5,411 nucleotides of DNA from Bacillota bacterium (GTDB lineage: Bacteria; Bacillota; Limnochordia; JAAZLZ01): positions 1 to 5,411 of the forward strand of contig JAAZLZ010000007.1 of NCBI GenBank assembly GCA_012799075.1, read 5' to 3'. The notes under the pieces were generated by a model. That model was given only the letters and a program-made list of their open reading frames with translations. It was not told where the DNA came from and did no database searches. Below, in pieces: positions 1-5,188 of this stretch. The position numbers were made by a program, and so were the translations under genes. Every line of letters starts with the position of its first letter. Within the stretch, counting starts at the first letter, position 1.

Positions 1-886
1 AGTCGGGAATATCTCCATCCCGGAAATCAAGCATGCCCCGCAAGATCCCCGATTCCACCACGACCGGCTGGTGATTCCGCTCCCAGAGGATTTCGATGAG
101 CTCTGGATCATCGGCCCTGGGCCTTGCTGTCATCGCAAAGGCCGTTGTACCTTCAACAAGCAAAGCGCCCCCCACGTTGACGGAGATCATCCCTTGGTGG
201 CGCTCCGAAACACTGATGTTTACTATTTCGGCCAACTGCTCCAGGAGAAGGTCCCGTTGGTCGAACAGGTCATTGGGCACATCCCCCACCGCGACCACCT
301 TGCCGATTTGACTGTTCAAGCTGACAATCTGCTGGGCAATGGCATTGATCTCCTCCACCTTCACCCCTGCCCCCTGGTTCACATCGGCCCTCAAGACCAG
401 GAGCTGCCTCCTTGCATCTTGGAAAGCATCACCCAGGACCATGGCCCGCTGGCGGACAACCGCCCGATAGGACATATCCTCCGGGTGCTGACTCAGGCCT
501 TGAAGAGACTGCCAAAAGAGATCCATAGCCTCCCGGATGCCCAGATCCGAGGGCTCATTGAAAACCAGCTCCACTTGGGAGAGCAAATCCCGCCGGGTCT
601 GCCAGCGTCCCAATTCCTGGGTCTCCTGGCGAATCTGCTGGTCGGTAAAAGCGTCCCTGATCCTTTGGACTTCGGCTACAGTCACGCCCGTCCCCAGCTG
701 TCCCACGCCCGAGCCCCGCTGGAGGGCGGGCACAGGATATGGGGTGGTGGCCGAAAGGACCGCCTGCTGCCTGCTGAAGCCCGGGGTATTGGCATTGGCA
801 ATATTGTGCCCTGTCACATCAAGGGCTTTTCGCTGAGCCATGATGGCCCTTCGTCCAATCTCCAGTCCGAAAAATGTTGAGCGCAT
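1..886 (-). CDS. flgK: Flagellar hook-associated protein 1 FlgK, N-terminal part (cut by left edge)
   Basis: FlgK is the first junction protein between the flagellar hook and filament and is exported by the flagellar type III apparatus. Translating the minus strand from the ATG at 886 gives 295 complete codons that run off the window with no stop. The start MRSTFFGLEIGRRAI and the motif NIANANTPGFSRQQ at residues 28-41 are the N-terminal rod/hook signature shared by FlgK and other axial proteins. Further in, a stretch with VSLNSQIGK and NDLFDQRDLLLEQL is the typical FlgK helical region leading to the middle domain. The D0/D1 coiled-coil C-terminus must lie outside the window. A GGTGAGG ribosome site (891-897) sits 4 nt before the start, which supports this ATG over the in-frame ATG 15 codons later. 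It follows flgN by 16 nt, in the usual flgM-flgN-flgK order. Identification is firm; full-length FlgK proteins are usually clearly longer than this fragment. Confidence 0.96.
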   Translation of the reverse strand, partial: MRSTFFGLEIGRRAIMAQRKALDVTGHNIANANTPGFSRQQAVLSATTPYPVPALQRGSGVGQLGTGVTVAEVQRIRDAFTDQQIRQETQELGRWQTRRDLLSQVELVFNEPSDLGIREAMDLFWQSLQGLSQHPEDMSYRAVVRQRAMVLGDAFQDARRQLLVLRADVNQGAGVKVEEINAIAQQIVSLNSQIGKVVAVGDVPNDLFDQRDLLLEQLAEIVNISVSERHQGMISVNVGGALLVEGTTAFAMTARPRADDPELIEILWERNHQPVVVESGILRGMLDFRDGDIPD

Positions 887-902
887 GATCCCTCACCATC
901 CA

Positions 903-1340
903 TTAGGCCCTGGTATCAAGCCAGGCTCCGCCCCTTGGTCCTTGTCCGCTGTAGGTCCCCTTTTGGTCCCCCTCCCCCATCAAAGCCCGCAGGGAGAAAT
1001 CGACATAGGCCAAGGCCGATGCCAGCAGCTGCTCGTTGGCCGTGTTGATCTCTTGTAGTTCGATGCACAGCTGGGCCATCTTCCGGCCCTCTTCGAGAAG
1101 TTTGGACCCTGGAAACCTCTGCTCCATCTCCTGCAGGGTCAGGGCCCCGCCGGGCAAGCTTGCCCTTTCTTCTTCGTTTTTTTCCAGGGTTTCGGCCAAT
1201 CGCTCCTCTTGGGCGACTAGTTCCAATAAGTCATCGATGGCCCCGCTTAAAATGGCCCGTTGTTTTTCACGGGCCACACGGCACAAAGAAATGAGCGTAT
1301 TGCACTGCCGAGACAAGATATCCACCTGGACTTCCTCCAT
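903..1340 (-). CDS. flgN: Flagellar export chaperone FlgN
   Basis: The 145-residue product is assigned to the FlgN family, small cytoplasmic helical chaperones that keep the hook-filament junction proteins FlgK and FlgL unfolded and deliver them to the export gate. What is visible is a nearly all-helical, charged protein with long heptad-like stretches (about residues 1-60 and 70-115), for example ELVAQEERLAETLEKNEEE, and a final NEQLLASALAYVDFSLRAL helix typical of the FlgN C-terminus. The last 20 or so residues are Gly/Arg-rich and probably disordered. Sequence conservation in this family is low, so position carries much of the call: it lies 15 nt after flgM and 16 nt before its expected client gene flgK. 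The ATG at 1340 is preceded by a GAGGGTGG stretch (1347-1354) that starts in the flgM stop region, consistent with translational coupling. Confidence 0.9.
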   Translation of the reverse strand: MEEVQVDILSRQCNTLISLCRVAREKQRAILSGAIDDLLELVAQEERLAETLEKNEEERASLPGGALTLQEMEQRFPGSKLLEEGRKMAQLCIELQEINTANEQLLASALAYVDFSLRALMGEGDQKGTYSGQGPRGGAWLDTRA

Positions 1341-1355
1341 GGCACCCCACCCTCA

Positions 1356-1655
1356 CTATCGCAAACTGCGGTCCACGATAAGGCGGCCAAGCATCTTATC
1401 AGCCACTTCCCCACTTGACACACGGTAGGTTCCAGTCTTGATGGCGCTGCGGAGGGATTCCACTTTGTCCTGGCGGATATCCGGCGTCGCTTTGATGCTC
1501 TGCCGCGCCAACTGGATTTCCTGACCCCGTGTTGATAAGTTAACTCTGTCCACCGCCCCGGGTTCCTGCCCTTTCTCTATCTTGTCCACCTTCACCCTGG
1601 CTTGACTGCCGTAAAGACGGTGGACTTGCTGAACCTGTTTATCGGAGATCATCAT
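1356..1655 (-). CDS. flgM: Anti-sigma-28 factor FlgM
   Basis: FlgM binds and holds the flagellar sigma factor (SigD/FliA, sigma-28) inactive until the hook is finished, then is exported or cleared so that late genes switch on. The 99-residue product fits the family's usual length of about 90-100. The N-terminal part is low-complexity and polar, as expected for a largely disordered protein. The sigma-binding C-terminal half is recognisable: DRVNLSTRGQEIQLARQ at 36-52, then KVESLRSAIKTGTYRVSSGE at 64-83, followed by VADKML at 84-89. Two adjacent ATGs are possible (1655 and 1652). I used the first; the GGGGGAG ribosome site (1661-1667) is 5 or 8 nt away, so either could serve. It is the first gene after a sigma-28-type promoter at 1687-1714, which would make FlgM an autoregulator of its own operon, as known in other bacteria. 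Confidence 0.95.
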   Translation of the reverse strand: MMISDKQVQQVHRLYGSQARVKVDKIEKGQEPGAVDRVNLSTRGQEIQLARQSIKATPDIRQDKVESLRSAIKTGTYRVSSGEVADKMLGRLIVDRSLR

Positions 1656-1686
1656 AATATCTCCCCCGTTCTTGTACCTATCCTAG

Positions 1687-1714
1687 TCTTCGGCAAACTC
1701 CCAGGAAAACTTTA
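1687..1714 (-). promoter_or_regulatory. Sigma-28 (SigD/FliA) promoter for flgM-flgN-flgK
   Basis: On the minus strand the -35 element TAAAGTTT (1707-1714) is followed after 12 nt by GCCGAAGA (1687-1694). The enteric sigma-28 consensus is TAAAGTTT-N11-GCCGATAA and the B. subtilis SigD consensus is close to TAAA-N14-16-GCCGATAT. The -35 matches the enteric form at all eight positions and the -10 at six of eight. The TAAA box contains the TAA stop of the preceding yvyF-like gene. Transcription would start near 1680, leaving a leader of about 25 nt that holds the flgM ribosome site. The match and the position directly before flgM make this a strong prediction, although no transcript data are available. 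Confidence 0.8.
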
Positions 1715-2095
1715 ACTCAAGCCGCCTCCCCGTCTACGTTCAAGATGAACCCTTCCCTTAACCCCCGGCTTTTCCGGCTCCGACTCTTCGGAACGAAATC
1801 CTCGACGGCAGTCGTCACACAAGCGACCACCGGTAATGGGCTCTCCGCAAATCTCGCACGCAACTTGGAGCTTGGAATAGGAAAGCAGTCTGCCTTGGCG
1901 AATGAATTCTTCGATCTTCCCGAGTTCAACCCCCGTCTCCCGATTTACCTCCACCATATTCGCCCCCGGGTTTTTCCGCAGATACGTTCGCACCAGATCG
2001 TAATCCCGGGCATCTTCCTGTAGACATTGACTGCAAAGTCCACGCCCTGAGCTGCTAAAGAGCTTGCCACAGCGGGGACAGTTTTTCAGCTGCAC
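1712..2095 (-). CDS. YvyF/TIGR03826-type flagellar operon protein with two zinc-ribbon motifs
   Basis: The 127-residue product belongs to the poorly characterised family found between comF and flgM in Bacillota (YvyF in B. subtilis, TIGR03826 'flagellar operon protein'). It has two four-cysteine, zinc-ribbon-like units: C6-C9 with C21-C24 near the N-terminus and C80-C83 with C93-C96 near the C-terminus. Between them, residues 33-71 (VRTYLRKNPGANMVEVNRET and GVELGKIEEFIRQGRL) look like a small helix-turn-helix fold, suggesting nucleic-acid or protein binding. The last 25 residues are very basic. The start is a GTG at 2095, 4 nt after a GGAGG (2100-2104) inside a long GGGAGGGGGAGG run; it gives MQLKNCPRCG, the expected family N-terminus. 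The first 41 nt overlap the end of comF in another frame. Function is unknown; a regulatory role in motility is only an inference from context. Confidence 0.88.
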   Translation of the reverse strand: MQLKNCPRCGKLFSSSGRGLCSQCLQEDARDYDLVRTYLRKNPGANMVEVNRETGVELGKIEEFIRQGRLLSYSKLQVACEICGEPITGGRLCDDCRRGFRSEESEPEKPGVKGRVHLERRRGGGLS

Positions 2096-2825
2096 GTTTC
2101 CTCCCCCTCCCTTGCGGATTACTTAGGGCAACCACACAGACTCCGACTCGAAGAGCCCCTGCCGCAAGCAGCGCACTAGCTGCAGCATGACAGGTAGCCC
2201 CCGTAGTCAGCACATCGTCCACAAGCAGCACTGCCTTTCCCCGCACCCTCTGGGGATATTCCACCCGAAAGGCGCCGTCAACGTTTTGCCAACGCTCCAT
2301 CCGGTCTAGTCTTGTCTGGGATGGGGTGTCCCTCCATCTAATCAGGGTCGACCTGGGCAGGAGCCGCCGACCAAGCTGCCGGGCCAACCCCCGGGCGAGG
2401 AGCTCCCCCTGATCGAAGCCCCGCCTTGCCATCCGGTTTGGGTGCAGGGGAACCCAGGCGATGACGGAACAGCTCCGAAGCAGCTCTTCTTCCCTCACCG
2501 GCCCTGCCAAAAGCTCCCCTAAGGCCAAACCCAGCTCCCGCTTCCCTTGGTACTTTACCCAATGGATCATCTCCTGCAGGGCTCCCTGATACAGTCCTAA
2601 AGCCCGGAGCCCCGCAAAGGCCCAACTCTCTTCGCACCCTCCACAGCCATCGGGCAAAGGTTGTCCGCACTTGGTGCAGACAGGGCCCCGAATCAAAGGC
2701 AATGCATTGACACAAGGCAAGCAAAGGCAAACCCCTTCCCTCTCCAATGGGCCCTGGCAGGCGGCGCACCGGGGCGCTTGGGGAAAGAGCATGTTCATCC
2801 CCACATCCACCCAGCGCCAAAGCAT
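2055..2825 (-). CDS. comFC: ComF family phosphoribosyltransferase-like protein (ComFC)
   Basis: ComF proteins are cytoplasmic, phosphoribosyltransferase-like and needed for natural DNA uptake in transformable species, probably handling incoming single-stranded DNA with ComFA; many non-competent bacteria also keep them. The 256-residue product has an N-terminal zinc-binding part with cysteines C20, C23, C35, C38 and C50, C53, C61, C64. It then has the family pattern HWVKYQGKRELG (88-99), VPLHPNRMARRGFDQGELLA (125-144) and DTPSQTRLDRMERWQNVDGAF split across 166-186. The PRPP-binding loop VLLVDDVLTTGAT is at 199-211. The ATG at 2825 is preceded by AGGTGA (2831-2836) with a 5-nt gap. The last 20 or so residues (from NPQGRGRK) go past the normal end of the fold and overlap the next gene. 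No comFA or comFB is upstream: the neighbour is a divergent reductase gene. It is probably the first gene of its operon. Confidence 0.94.
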   Translation of the reverse strand: MLWRWVDVGMNMLFPQAPRCAACQGPLEREGVCLCLPCVNALPLIRGPVCTKCGQPLPDGCGGCEESWAFAGLRALGLYQGALQEMIHWVKYQGKRELGLALGELLAGPVREEELLRSCSVIAWVPLHPNRMARRGFDQGELLARGLARQLGRRLLPRSTLIRWRDTPSQTRLDRMERWQNVDGAFRVEYPQRVRGKAVLLVDDVLTTGATCHAAASALLAAGALRVGVCVVALSNPQGRGRKRAAEKLSPLWQAL

Positions 2826-2845
2826 TTAGTTCACCTGCCATTCAA

Positions 2846-2862
2846 TGTGCATTTTCTGCACA
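2846..2862. repeat. Inverted repeat TGTGCA-N5-TGCACA before comF
   Basis: Six-base arms at 2846-2851 and 2857-2862 are separated by TTTTC. It lies about 20 bp upstream of the comF start, so it would fall in the comF leader or core promoter. Its TGTGC/GCACA half-sites are the same as the core of the larger palindrome at 2927-2946, but the spacing differs. It could be an operator or a chance repeat. Confidence 0.35.
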
Positions 2863-2875
2863 AGTCTTTTTCTTT

Positions 2876-2897
2876 CCTTCCCGGAAAATTGGGAAGG
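2876..2897. repeat. Inverted repeat CCTTCCC-N8-GGGAAGG in the divergent intergenic region
   Basis: Seven-base arms at 2876-2882 and 2891-2897 flank GGAAAATT. A T-rich run lies to its left on the plus strand, so neither strand has a T tract after the stem; it does not look like an intrinsic terminator. It could be a binding site or a leader hairpin. The role is unknown. Confidence 0.35.
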
Positions 2898-2926
2898 ACT
2901 TCACGAACCTTCCGAGAATATAGTCA

Positions 2927-2946
2927 GTACCTGTGCGCACAGGTAC
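2927..2946. promoter_or_regulatory. Perfect 20-bp palindrome, probable operator for the reductase gene
   Basis: The arms GTACCTGTGC (2927-2936) and GCACAGGTAC (2937-2946) are exact reverse complements with no spacer. The site ends 11 nt before the GGAGG ribosome site of the exported reductase. A possible -10 box TATAGT lies just upstream at 2919-2924, with no convincing -35, so a repressor on this site would cover the expected transcription start. In the minus direction the right arm overlaps a weak TTGTAC (-35-like) that could serve comF. As RNA it could fold into an 8-bp stem with a GCGC loop, but no T tract follows. I do not recognise the regulator family. Confidence 0.6.
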
Positions 2947-2957
2947 AATCTTTAGCT

Positions 2958-2962
2958 GGAGG
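2958..2962 (+). promoter_or_regulatory. Ribosome binding site that fixes the reductase start
   Basis: GGAGG lies 10 nt before the ATG at 2973. The open frame extends much further upstream, through comF, but this is the only start with a good ribosome site, and it alone places a signal peptide at the N-terminus. Confidence 0.75.
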
Positions 2963-2972
2963 TATCATTTCG

Positions 2973-4400
2973 ATGAAGAAGTTGTTGCTCGTTGCCTGTC
3001 TCATTGTCTGTTTATTCCACACGTGCGCGGCTGCAGGTCCCTTGGAGTATGATGTTGTTGTAGTTGGCGGCGGCGGCGCTGGCCTGGTCGCGGCAACGGC
3101 TGCTGCAGAACAAGGTTCATCCGTCATCGTTTTGGAGAAGATGTCCTATCTGGGTGGAAACACCATCCGCTCCGGCGGCGTCATCAATGCCGTTGACCCA
3201 GAGCCGCAAAAAGCCCAGGGAATCGAAGACTCAACGGATCTTCACTTCAAACATACCTATGAAGGCGGTGACAACAAGGCCAATCCCGAACTGGTCCGGA
3301 CTCTGGTGGAAGGAGCCTTGCCGGCCCTACAGCGGGCCTTAGACCGGGGTTTGAAGATCTACCCTGAGATCACAACAGCAACCGGCGCCCTTTGGCCCCG
3401 CACCCACCGTCTGGTGGAACCTGCAGGGACAGGCTGGATCCGGGTTTACAGCGAATCAGCAGCCAAGGCCGGGGTTGAAATCCGCAAGGATACGAAAGTT
3501 GTCTCCCTTCTTCGGGAGGAACCCCTGGCTGGTCGGGTGTACGGAGTCAAGGCAGTCGATAAGGCCGGCAACGAGCTGGAGATCCACGCCCGCCGGGGAG
3601 TAGTAATGGCCAGCGGCGGTTTCGGCGCCGACGTCAAGCTGCGGATGCAGCACAATCCTGCCTTAGGTCCCGACACCCCCACCACCAACCATCCTGGAGC
3701 AACTGGTGAGGGAATCATCATGTCCCAAGACATAGGAGCTGCGGTAACGGGAATGGACTTCATCCAGCTCCACCCCCACGGCGACCCCAAACTAGGCGAC
3801 CTGACGGGACGTGCATCGGACTTTGTTCAGAAGTACATCTACGTGAACATAGAAGGAAAACGGTTCGTGAATGAGGCCGAGCGCCGAGACGTTCAGGTGG
3901 CCGGAATCATGGCCCAGCCAGAAACAAGAATGTTCATCATCAATGACAAAAACGGGGTCAGCGACCCCAACATCTTTGGAGACCACCTGGACGATCTCCT
4001 CGCTGCCGATCGGGTCCAACAGGGAGACACCCTGGCTGAGCTGGCAGAGAAGATCGGAGTCCCCGCTGCTGCCCTCGAGGCAACGGTGGCCCGCTACAAC
4101 GAGCTCGTTAAGCAGGGCAAGGACGTTGACTTTGGTCGACCGGAAAACACCTTGCAGCAGACCATCGAGACCCCTCCTTTCTATGCTACACCGAGGGTGC
4201 CCACGGTTCACCACACTATGGGAGGCCTGGTCATCAATAAAGAAGCCCAGGTCATCGACCGCCGCGGGGAAGTCATCCCCGGGCTGTTTGCCGCCGGTGA
4301 AGTAACGGGAGGCATCCACGGTACAAACCGCTTGGGAGGCAATGCCATCACCGATATCAACGTCTTCGGTTGGATTGCCGGGACGAACGCTGCTAAATAG
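2973..4400 (+). CDS. Exported FAD-dependent fumarate reductase/flavocytochrome c family oxidoreductase
   Basis: The 475-residue product belongs to the FAD-binding_2/flavocytochrome c group (fumarate, urocanate, methacrylate and cinnamate-type reductases), which reduces a C=C bond next to a carboxylate. Residues 1-21 form a Sec-type signal peptide: KK, a hydrophobic core, then an AAA likely cleaved before G22. The Rossmann motif GGGGAG is at 32-37, with E55 at the end of the second strand to hold the FAD ribose. Catalytic equivalents are present: H267 in IQLHPHG, R305 in NEAERRD (the proton donor in Shewanella fumarate reductase), H413/H414 in VHHTMGG and R453 in GTNRLGGNAITD. The TExxR proton-relay segment of that enzyme is not kept (here around 278-283), so the substrate may differ. 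There is no CxxCH haem site and no FMN-binding domain, and the mature part has no cysteine, so the electron donor must be another protein. It is monocistronic, with a palindrome upstream and a terminator after it. Family assignment is firm; substrate is open. Confidence 0.9.
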   Translation: MKKLLLVACLIVCLFHTCAAAGPLEYDVVVVGGGGAGLVAATAAAEQGSSVIVLEKMSYLGGNTIRSGGVINAVDPEPQKAQGIEDSTDLHFKHTYEGGDNKANPELVRTLVEGALPALQRALDRGLKIYPEITTATGALWPRTHRLVEPAGTGWIRVYSESAAKAGVEIRKDTKVVSLLREEPLAGRVYGVKAVDKAGNELEIHARRGVVMASGGFGADVKLRMQHNPALGPDTPTTNHPGATGEGIIMSQDIGAAVTGMDFIQLHPHGDPKLGDLTGRASDFVQKYIYVNIEGKRFVNEAERRDVQVAGIMAQPETRMFIINDKNGVSDPNIFGDHLDDLLAADRVQQGDTLAELAEKIGVPAAALEATVARYNELVKQGKDVDFGRPENTLQQTIETPPFYATPRVPTVHHTMGGLVINKEAQVIDRRGEVIPGLFAAGEVTGGIHGTNRLGGNAITDINVFGWIAGTNAAK

Positions 4401-4406
4401 GGACTC

Positions 4407-4437
4407 AGGAGGCGCCATCAAGGCGCCTCCTTTGTCT
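4407..4437 (+). terminator. Rho-independent terminator of the reductase gene
   Basis: A perfect 10-bp stem, AGGAGGCGCC (4407-4416) with GGCGCCTCCT (4422-4431), closes a 5-nt loop 6 nt after the stop codon and is followed by a short T-rich tail (TTTGTCT). The stem is strong and the T tract is modest. Confidence 0.8.
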
Positions 4438-4503
4438 AGAGTGCACCAGCCCAATGCCAAACCGCGGCGAGCGCCGACCTCCGGAGATGAGGATTGGTGG
4501 GGC

Positions 4504-4540
4504 AGAAAAAAGGCAGCATCCAGCCTCAGGCTGGATGCTG
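4504..4540 (-). terminator. Rho-independent terminator of the fumarase operon
   Basis: On the minus strand a perfect 12-bp stem (4529-4540 with 4514-4525) closes a 3-nt loop and is followed by CC and six T's (A6 at 4506-4511 on the plus strand). It lies 78 nt after the stop of the fumarase beta gene, with no other gene between them. It also shields the reductase gene from antisense read-through. Confidence 0.9.
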
Positions 4541-4618
4541 ATACATGGTTCTCGTCCAAACCCCAATTCTTGGCATGAAACCTCATGCCGGATGAGGATT
4601 CGAGGACCAAAACATACT

Positions 4619-5179
4619 TCAACTGGTTGAGCTAGATCTCCGGTAGCGGGCAACACCCGATTCGTAAAGATCGCCGCCGTGGCAGTCATTGACGACAATG
4701 ACGGGGAAGTCTTCCACCACCAGTTCCCGCAAGGCCTCGGTGCCAAGTTCAGGATAGGCTACCACCCGGGCTTCTTTGATGCGTTGGGCTAACAGGGCTG
4801 CGGCGCCCCCGACTGCAGCGCAGTAAACGGCCCTATGTTCCTTTAGTGCAGCCAGAACCTCGGGGGACCGGGTCCCCTTGCCAATCATGCCCTTAAGCCC
4901 TAGGGCCAATAGGGGCGGAGTATACGGGTCCATCCGATAGCTGGTGGTCGGTCCAGCAGGACCGATCACCGCTGGGGGACGGGCTGGAGCTGGCCCTACA
5001 TAATAAATGACCTGGCCTTCAAGATCAACCGGGAGGGCCTTGTTTTGATCGATCAGCTCAATGAGCTTTTTGTGAGCCGCATCCCGCGCCGTGTAAATCC
5101 GTCCCGATAGGAGCAGGCGGTCGCCGGCCCGCAAGTCTTCAACATCTTCCCTAGTCAAAGGAGTAGTCAGGTGCTTCAC
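4619..5179 (-). CDS. fumB: Fumarate hydratase class I (Fe-S), beta subunit
   Basis: This is the C-terminal half of the oxygen-sensitive [4Fe-4S] fumarase that interconverts fumarate and malate; in many anaerobes it is made as separate alpha and beta chains. The 186-residue length is normal for the beta chain. Signature pieces are GRIYTARDAAHKK (26-38), YYVGPAPA (59-66), IGPAGPTTSYRMD (72-84), MIGKG (98-102) and VVNDCHGGDLYESG near the C-terminus. R32, R82 and K101 match, by spacing recalled from the Leishmania enzyme, substrate-binding Arg421, Arg471 and Lys491. The GTG start at 5179 follows a GAGGTGGAG ribosome site (5182-5190), which overlaps the alpha stop codon; the gap between the two genes is 9 nt, so they are co-translated. 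The L(+)-tartrate dehydratase beta chain is a close relative and cannot be fully excluded. The symbol follows common use for the two-subunit enzyme and does not mean E. coli FumB. Confidence 0.9.
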   Translation of the reverse strand: MKHLTTPLTREDVEDLRAGDRLLLSGRIYTARDAAHKKLIELIDQNKALPVDLEGQVIYYVGPAPARPPAVIGPAGPTTSYRMDPYTPPLLALGLKGMIGKGTRSPEVLAALKEHRAVYCAAVGGAAALLAQRIKEARVVAYPELGTEALRELVVEDFPVIVVNDCHGGDLYESGVARYRRSSSTS

Positions 5180-5188
5180 TTCTCCACC

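Noticed and set aside
71..880. 269-codon open frame on the plus strand
   Set aside because: It lies exactly antisense to flgK, whose translation shows clear family motifs; the plus-strand product is Pro/His/Leu-rich with no recognisable domain and no ribosome site.
1036..1428. 130-codon plus-strand open frame
   Set aside because: It is antisense to flgN and the end of flgM and has no ribosome site or family features.
2876..2897. Possible intrinsic terminator between comF and the reductase gene
   Set aside because: The stem is not followed by a T tract on either strand, and both flanking genes point away from this region, so nothing needs terminating here.
2661..2972. 104-residue N-terminal extension of the reductase frame
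   Set aside because: It is antisense to comF and crosses the intergenic palindrome; the ATG at 2973 has a GGAGG site and yields a signal peptide directly followed by the FAD fold.
2979..3026. Lipoprotein signal in the reductase (LVAC at residues 6-9, or FHTC at 15-18)
   Set aside because: LVAC fits the lipobox but leaves only a few hydrophobic residues before the cysteine, and FHTC does not fit the consensus. A type I cleavage near AAA-G is more likely.
4560..4618. tRNA-like stretch (GGTCCTCGAATCC on the minus strand)
   Set aside because: It only resembles a T-arm; there is no acceptor stem, anticodon arm or CCA end around it.
3792..4622. 276-codon minus-strand open frame starting at the fumarase beta stop
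   Set aside because: It begins at a TTG, reads straight through both terminator hairpins and then runs antisense through the reductase gene; the product resembles nothing known to me.
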